Below, one piece after another: positions 21,250 through 23,677 of a stretch of 23,677 nt of DNA. The stretch covers positions 1 to 23,677 of the forward strand of contig JAFGBP010000024.1 of NCBI GenBank assembly GCA_016933095.1, in the 5' to 3' direction. Numbering within the stretch: position 1 is the first letter of the stretch; the number at the start of each line of letters is the position of its first letter. Origin of the DNA: Candidatus Woesearchaeota archaeon. Lineage in GTDB: Archaea; Nanobdellota; Nanobdellia; Woesearchaeales; SM23-78. A program made the translations under genes and the position numbers. The notes beneath the pieces are model-generated. The model did not search any database. It was given only the letters and a program-made list of their open reading frames with translations, and was not told where the DNA came from.

Positions 21250-22341
21250 ATGATGGGTATATTCGACATGTTCAGCCGCGCATCGGCCCAAAGGCCTAAT
21301 TTCCAGCTAGGCGGCGACCTGAACCTTATCTTGCGAATTGCAAATAAGCTGATTCAAGACGAGAAGAGCTATGCCCGTATAAGAAAGAAGGTCATGCAGC
21401 TTGATCCGAGGATACTTGACAGGCTGAACTCCAAATCCTATGTCGATGAGGGTGCTGATGCCAAGGCTGACAAGAAGTACCAGAAAGTCCTGGATAAGAT
21501 AATCGACGATTACGTTCCCAGATGCTTTAACTTCCTCAAGATGTATAACCAGGTGCTAAGCGACCTTCTGCAGATGGTAGCGGCTGATGAGCACGAGGAG
21601 ATGGGGGAATTAAGGTCTCTTGGCGAGATACTCAATGATTGTCTGCGAATACCGCCTCGATACTTGCCGTTCTTTCCGGGTACGGTCGAGGCTTTTGCTT
21701 CTGAGAGCAGGAAGGTCTTGGAGAAGCTGAAGACTGAGGTCGATCATGAGATGCGCGAGGATGAGCGCATGAAGTACGGTGCGCATCCAAAGGTTGGCTT
21801 TAGAAGGCGCTTCTTCATGGGCGATAAGGGCTTGGCCAAGAACATGAGAAGGCTTGATATCAGGATGAAAAAGAGCGGTTTGTACTTGGATTTCAACAAG
21901 AGATGGCTTATAATACAGGCGCGCACAGGCGCTCTTCGTCAGGGTTTCCTGAAGCGGCTTCTTACTTATCTTCAGAATGAGGGGCTTATGGAGCTCTACA
22001 TCAAGCGTATACGGGCTGATGTCATGGAGCTTATTTGGCATCATCGGGTGGAGCATGACAAGGTCGTAGCTGTCATCAATCCGATATACAAAGCCCTTTA
22101 TAACGAGCCTCGGCTTTCAGCTAAGATCAGGTCTATCCCTGACTTTGACAGGCATTTCATAAATTATTCGAAGAATATCAATAAGATGAATGAGGTTATA
22201 AGGATCATCAATGCCGACATCATGAACCAACGGGCTCTTTATGGGATGGTCTCTTATGATATTGACTTGTTGAACCGGTTTATCGCGAACATGAGGGCGA
22301 ATGCTTCCAGGATGATCCAGAGCCGTCCTAATGCTGCTTAG
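21250..22341 (+). CDS. Large helical protein of the PadR operon, 363 residues
   Basis: Soluble, helical, rich in Arg/Lys/Asp/Met; no recognised domain. Notable parts are an N-terminal MMGIFDMFSRASAQRPNFQL that could be amphipathic and membrane-binding, a basic centre (GFRRRFFMGDKGLAKNMRRL), and IWHHRVEHDKVV (about residues 262-273). The His/Glu cluster there could bind metal but resembles no family I can name. AAGGTGA (21242-21248) overlaps the previous stop. Spacing favours the second ATG (21253), four bases after it, over 21250. It may form a complex with the coiled-coil protein upstream. Confidence 0.65.
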   Translation: MMGIFDMFSRASAQRPNFQLGGDLNLILRIANKLIQDEKSYARIRKKVMQLDPRILDRLNSKSYVDEGADAKADKKYQKVLDKIIDDYVPRCFNFLKMYNQVLSDLLQMVAADEHEEMGELRSLGEILNDCLRIPPRYLPFFPGTVEAFASESRKVLEKLKTEVDHEMREDERMKYGAHPKVGFRRRFFMGDKGLAKNMRRLDIRMKKSGLYLDFNKRWLIIQARTGALRQGFLKRLLTYLQNEGLMELYIKRIRADVMELIWHHRVEHDKVVAVINPIYKALYNEPRLSAKIRSIPDFDRHFINYSKNINKMNEVIRIINADIMNQRALYGMVSYDIDLLNRFIANMRANASRMIQSRPNAA

Positions 22342-22371
22342 TGTCCTTTTCGAGGGATAGCTATAAATACC

Positions 22372-22399
22372 TGTTCGTATAATGTATACTATGCGAAGT
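22372..22399 (+). other. dif: dif-like recombination site for XerA
   Basis: The 28-bp sequence consists of the arm TGTTCGTATAA, the six-base centre TGTATA, and the arm CTATGCGAAGT. The arms are inverted relatives (TTCG-x-ATA shared). By my alignment 21 of 28 positions equal the E. coli dif site, including 14 of 15 around the centre (positions 8-22). It lies 359 bases upstream of the xerA-like gene, just behind a TATA box (22361-22370). The match was made from memory of the E. coli site; function is inferred. Confidence 0.55.
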
Positions 22400-22456
22400 T
22401 GTGACTTAGAAATCTGGCTTAAACGGGCTTAGAGAAGGCCTTTTTGATAGAATTGG

Positions 22457-22482
22457 CCCCTTGTGAGGGGTTTTAGAGGTGA
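22457..22482 (+). promoter_or_regulatory. Hairpin plus T4 just before the ribosome binding site
   Basis: CCCCT-TGTG-AGGGG (22457-22470) followed by TTTT, then GAGGTGA (22476-22482) four bases before the ATG at 22487. The leader is long (start expected near 22391), unlike most genes here, so the hairpin may affect termination or translation. It also excludes the GTG at 22463, which is inside the stem-loop, as the likely start. Confidence 0.35.
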
Positions 22483-22486
22483 AAGA

Positions 22487-22729
22487 ATGCAACCGCAACG
22501 CATGATGAATCAAAGAGAAAGACAGACAATCGCAAAAGAGATACTGCTAGGCTTGGTGGCTGTGCTGCTTGGCGCATACAACCTGCTCAACCAGTTCGGT
22601 ATCATAACGCTTGGCGTGGAGATTCCCCAAGCCATAGCAAATGGCTTGTTGATAATCGTAGGCTTCATACTCTGGTCAACTGCTTTCAAGCTATGGCGCC
22701 ACAGGTTCCACACAAGAGGGCTATTTTGA
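22487..22729 (+). CDS. Small two-helix membrane protein
   Basis: An 80-residue protein with a soluble, Gln/Arg-rich N-terminus (MQPQRMMNQRERQTIAKE), two transmembrane helices (about 20-38 and 46-66) and a basic tail. The stretch GLVAVLLGAYNLLNQFGIITLG resembles each half of the duplicated membrane protein at 17652-18071, so both belong to one small-module family. The frame extends upstream to a GTG (22463), but the strong GAGGTGA ribosome binding site sets the ATG at 22487. It lies between the dif-like site and xerA, with a 29-base gap to the latter, so the two may be co-transcribed. Confidence 0.7.
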   Translation: MQPQRMMNQRERQTIAKEILLGLVAVLLGAYNLLNQFGIITLGVEIPQAIANGLLIIVGFILWSTAFKLWRHRFHTRGLF

Positions 22730-22758
22730 GATTATCAAGATAGAACGGAGGTTAGCTT

Positions 22759-23589
22759 ATGGACTCTTTAGGAATGTTGCAGAAGCTCGAGACTGAGCTT
22801 AAGATACGCGGGTTTAGTCCGGAGACTCTTAAAGCCTACCTCTTTCATAACACCAAGTTCCTTGGCTTCATTAATAAGGAGCCTTCTGAGGTGTCTGAGG
22901 ATGACTTAAAGCTCTACCTGGCTCACTTGATATCGGATAAGCATCTATCTGCTGCTTCTGTCGCGCTTGTTAGATCTGCCTTGCTTTTCTTCTACAATCA
23001 GATTATGGGCAAGGGCTTTGGGGGTATAAAGACGCCTAAGATCCAGAGGAAGAATCCTGCTGTGCTCTCGAAGGAGGAGGTCAAGTCCTTGATCTCTGCC
23101 TGCGTGAATGAGAAGAGCAGGCTTCTGGTGCAGCTGCTTTATTCATCTGGGCTCAGGGTGAGCGAGTGCTTGGGCTTGTATGTGGAAGACCTTGATTTCT
23201 CTGAGAAAGTGTGCAATGTGAGGCAGGGCAAGGGCAAGAAGGACCGGATCACGGTTATATCTGACTCTTTGCTTGGCAGCCTTAAGGCTTATCTGGATGC
23301 TGAAGGGATTGATTCCGGACTCATTTTCAGGAACCGGAAGAGCGGGGCCTTGACGGCCAGGAATGTTCAGAAGATAGTTTCCTTGGCGGCCAAGAGGGCT
23401 GGTGTAAAGAAGCTTGTAACTCCGCATAAGCTCAGGCATTCTTTCGCGACTCATCTTCTGGAGTCTGGCGTGAGCATAAGATTCATCCAGGAATTGCTCG
23501 GGCATTCTAATCTGCAGACGACGCAGATATATACCCGCGTGTCGCGGGAGAGTATCAGATCTATCAAGAGCCCTCTTGACGATCTCTGA
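22759..23589 (+). CDS. xerA: XerA-type tyrosine recombinase
   Basis: A 276-residue site-specific recombinase, full length for archaeal XerA. The N-terminal SAM-like core-binding domain (about residues 1-90) is followed by the catalytic domain with the complete set: R133 (SSGLRVSE), K158 (QGKGKKDR), H223 and R226 (HKLRHSFATHLLE), H249 (LLGHSNLQTTQIYT) and nucleophile Y258. Such a single recombinase resolves chromosome dimers at dif; in mobile elements the same family integrates DNA. A dif-like site lies at 22372-22399. GGAGGT (22746-22751) precedes the ATG by seven bases. A T7 run follows the stop. Confidence 0.93.
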   Translation: MDSLGMLQKLETELKIRGFSPETLKAYLFHNTKFLGFINKEPSEVSEDDLKLYLAHLISDKHLSAASVALVRSALLFFYNQIMGKGFGGIKTPKIQRKNPAVLSKEEVKSLISACVNEKSRLLVQLLYSSGLRVSECLGLYVEDLDFSEKVCNVRQGKGKKDRITVISDSLLGSLKAYLDAEGIDSGLIFRNRKSGALTARNVQKIVSLAAKRAGVKKLVTPHKLRHSFATHLLESGVSIRFIQELLGHSNLQTTQIYTRVSRESIRSIKSPLDDL

Positions 23590-23598
23590 TCCTCTTTC

Positions 23599-23605
23599 TT
23601 TTTTT
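23599..23605 (+). terminator. Oligo-T terminator after xerA
   Basis: Seven T residues ten bases after the xerA stop codon in a T-rich context. The remaining 70 bases of the window show no gene. Confidence 0.5.
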
Positions 23606-23677
23606 GTCGTCTGAAATATTTGATTTTTCCAGTCCGTAATGCTTTGGGTTTAGAAATCTATCTAAAACATTTAAGCA

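Noticed and set aside
1..23677. CRISPR array
   Set aside because: No regularly spaced direct repeats of 24-40 bases; the repeat tracts at 16062-16215 and 19880-20040 are low-complexity and irregular.

Overview
The window is archaeal. The evidence is a ribosomal protein eL33 gene (16361-16615), an Lhr-core type helicase, a single XerA-type recombinase, archaeal small families (DUF5654-like, DUF5679-like, BofA-like), and many genes whose ATG lies about 25 bases after a TATA box (leaderless), mixed with genes preceded by GGTGA-type ribosome binding sites. The many short orphan membrane and coiled-coil proteins, and the C-terminal motif of the 168-aa protein at 15444-15950, fit a DPANN lineage of the Woesearchaeota/Pacearchaeota type. 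That placement is an inference.

Layout. 1-1650 is an AT-rich, foreign-looking island: a HEPN/MNT toxin-antitoxin pair with a repeat-rich promoter, then a palindromic element, then a 297-bp unit bounded by 12-bp inverted repeats that holds a leaderless 79-codon ORF. 1668-15127 is a mosaic of mostly single genes on both strands: a glycoside-hydrolase-like lipoprotein, a small membrane protein, a ZIP metal transporter, zinc ribbons, threonine synthase, an MJ0882/RsmC-like methyltransferase, an Lhr-core helicase with a GNAT enzyme, a BofA-like protein, a DUF5679-like zinc ribbon and an endonuclease IV-like TIM barrel. Between genes lie two clearly related 122-123-bp palindromic elements, each flanked by 9-bp direct repeats (4003-4143, 13100-13239), a possible third (about 1110-1217), and an unexplained series of perfect hairpins (14345-14700).

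16361-23589 is almost entirely plus strand. After eL33 comes a five-gene operon (16743-19865) of unrecognised proteins: a coiled-coil protein, a duplicated two-helix membrane protein, a polytopic membrane protein, a single-pass protein with a disordered tail, and a fibronectin-III-like protein without a signal peptide. It ends in a long T-rich terminator. A PadR-type repressor gene follows, behind a set of nested inverted repeats, and heads an operon with two more unrecognised helical proteins. Next come a small two-helix membrane protein and a complete XerA-like tyrosine recombinase.

Main leads: (1) a 28-bp sequence at 22372-22399 that matches the Escherichia coli dif site at 21 of 28 positions and has two similar arms, lying 359 bases upstream of xerA; (2) the MITE-like family with target-site duplications, whose members sit a few bases upstream of TATA boxes; (3) the membrane/FnIII operon together with the neighbouring PadR-controlled helical-protein operon as an undescribed envelope-associated system; (4) the hairpin-rich region 14345-14700 as a possible structured RNA.
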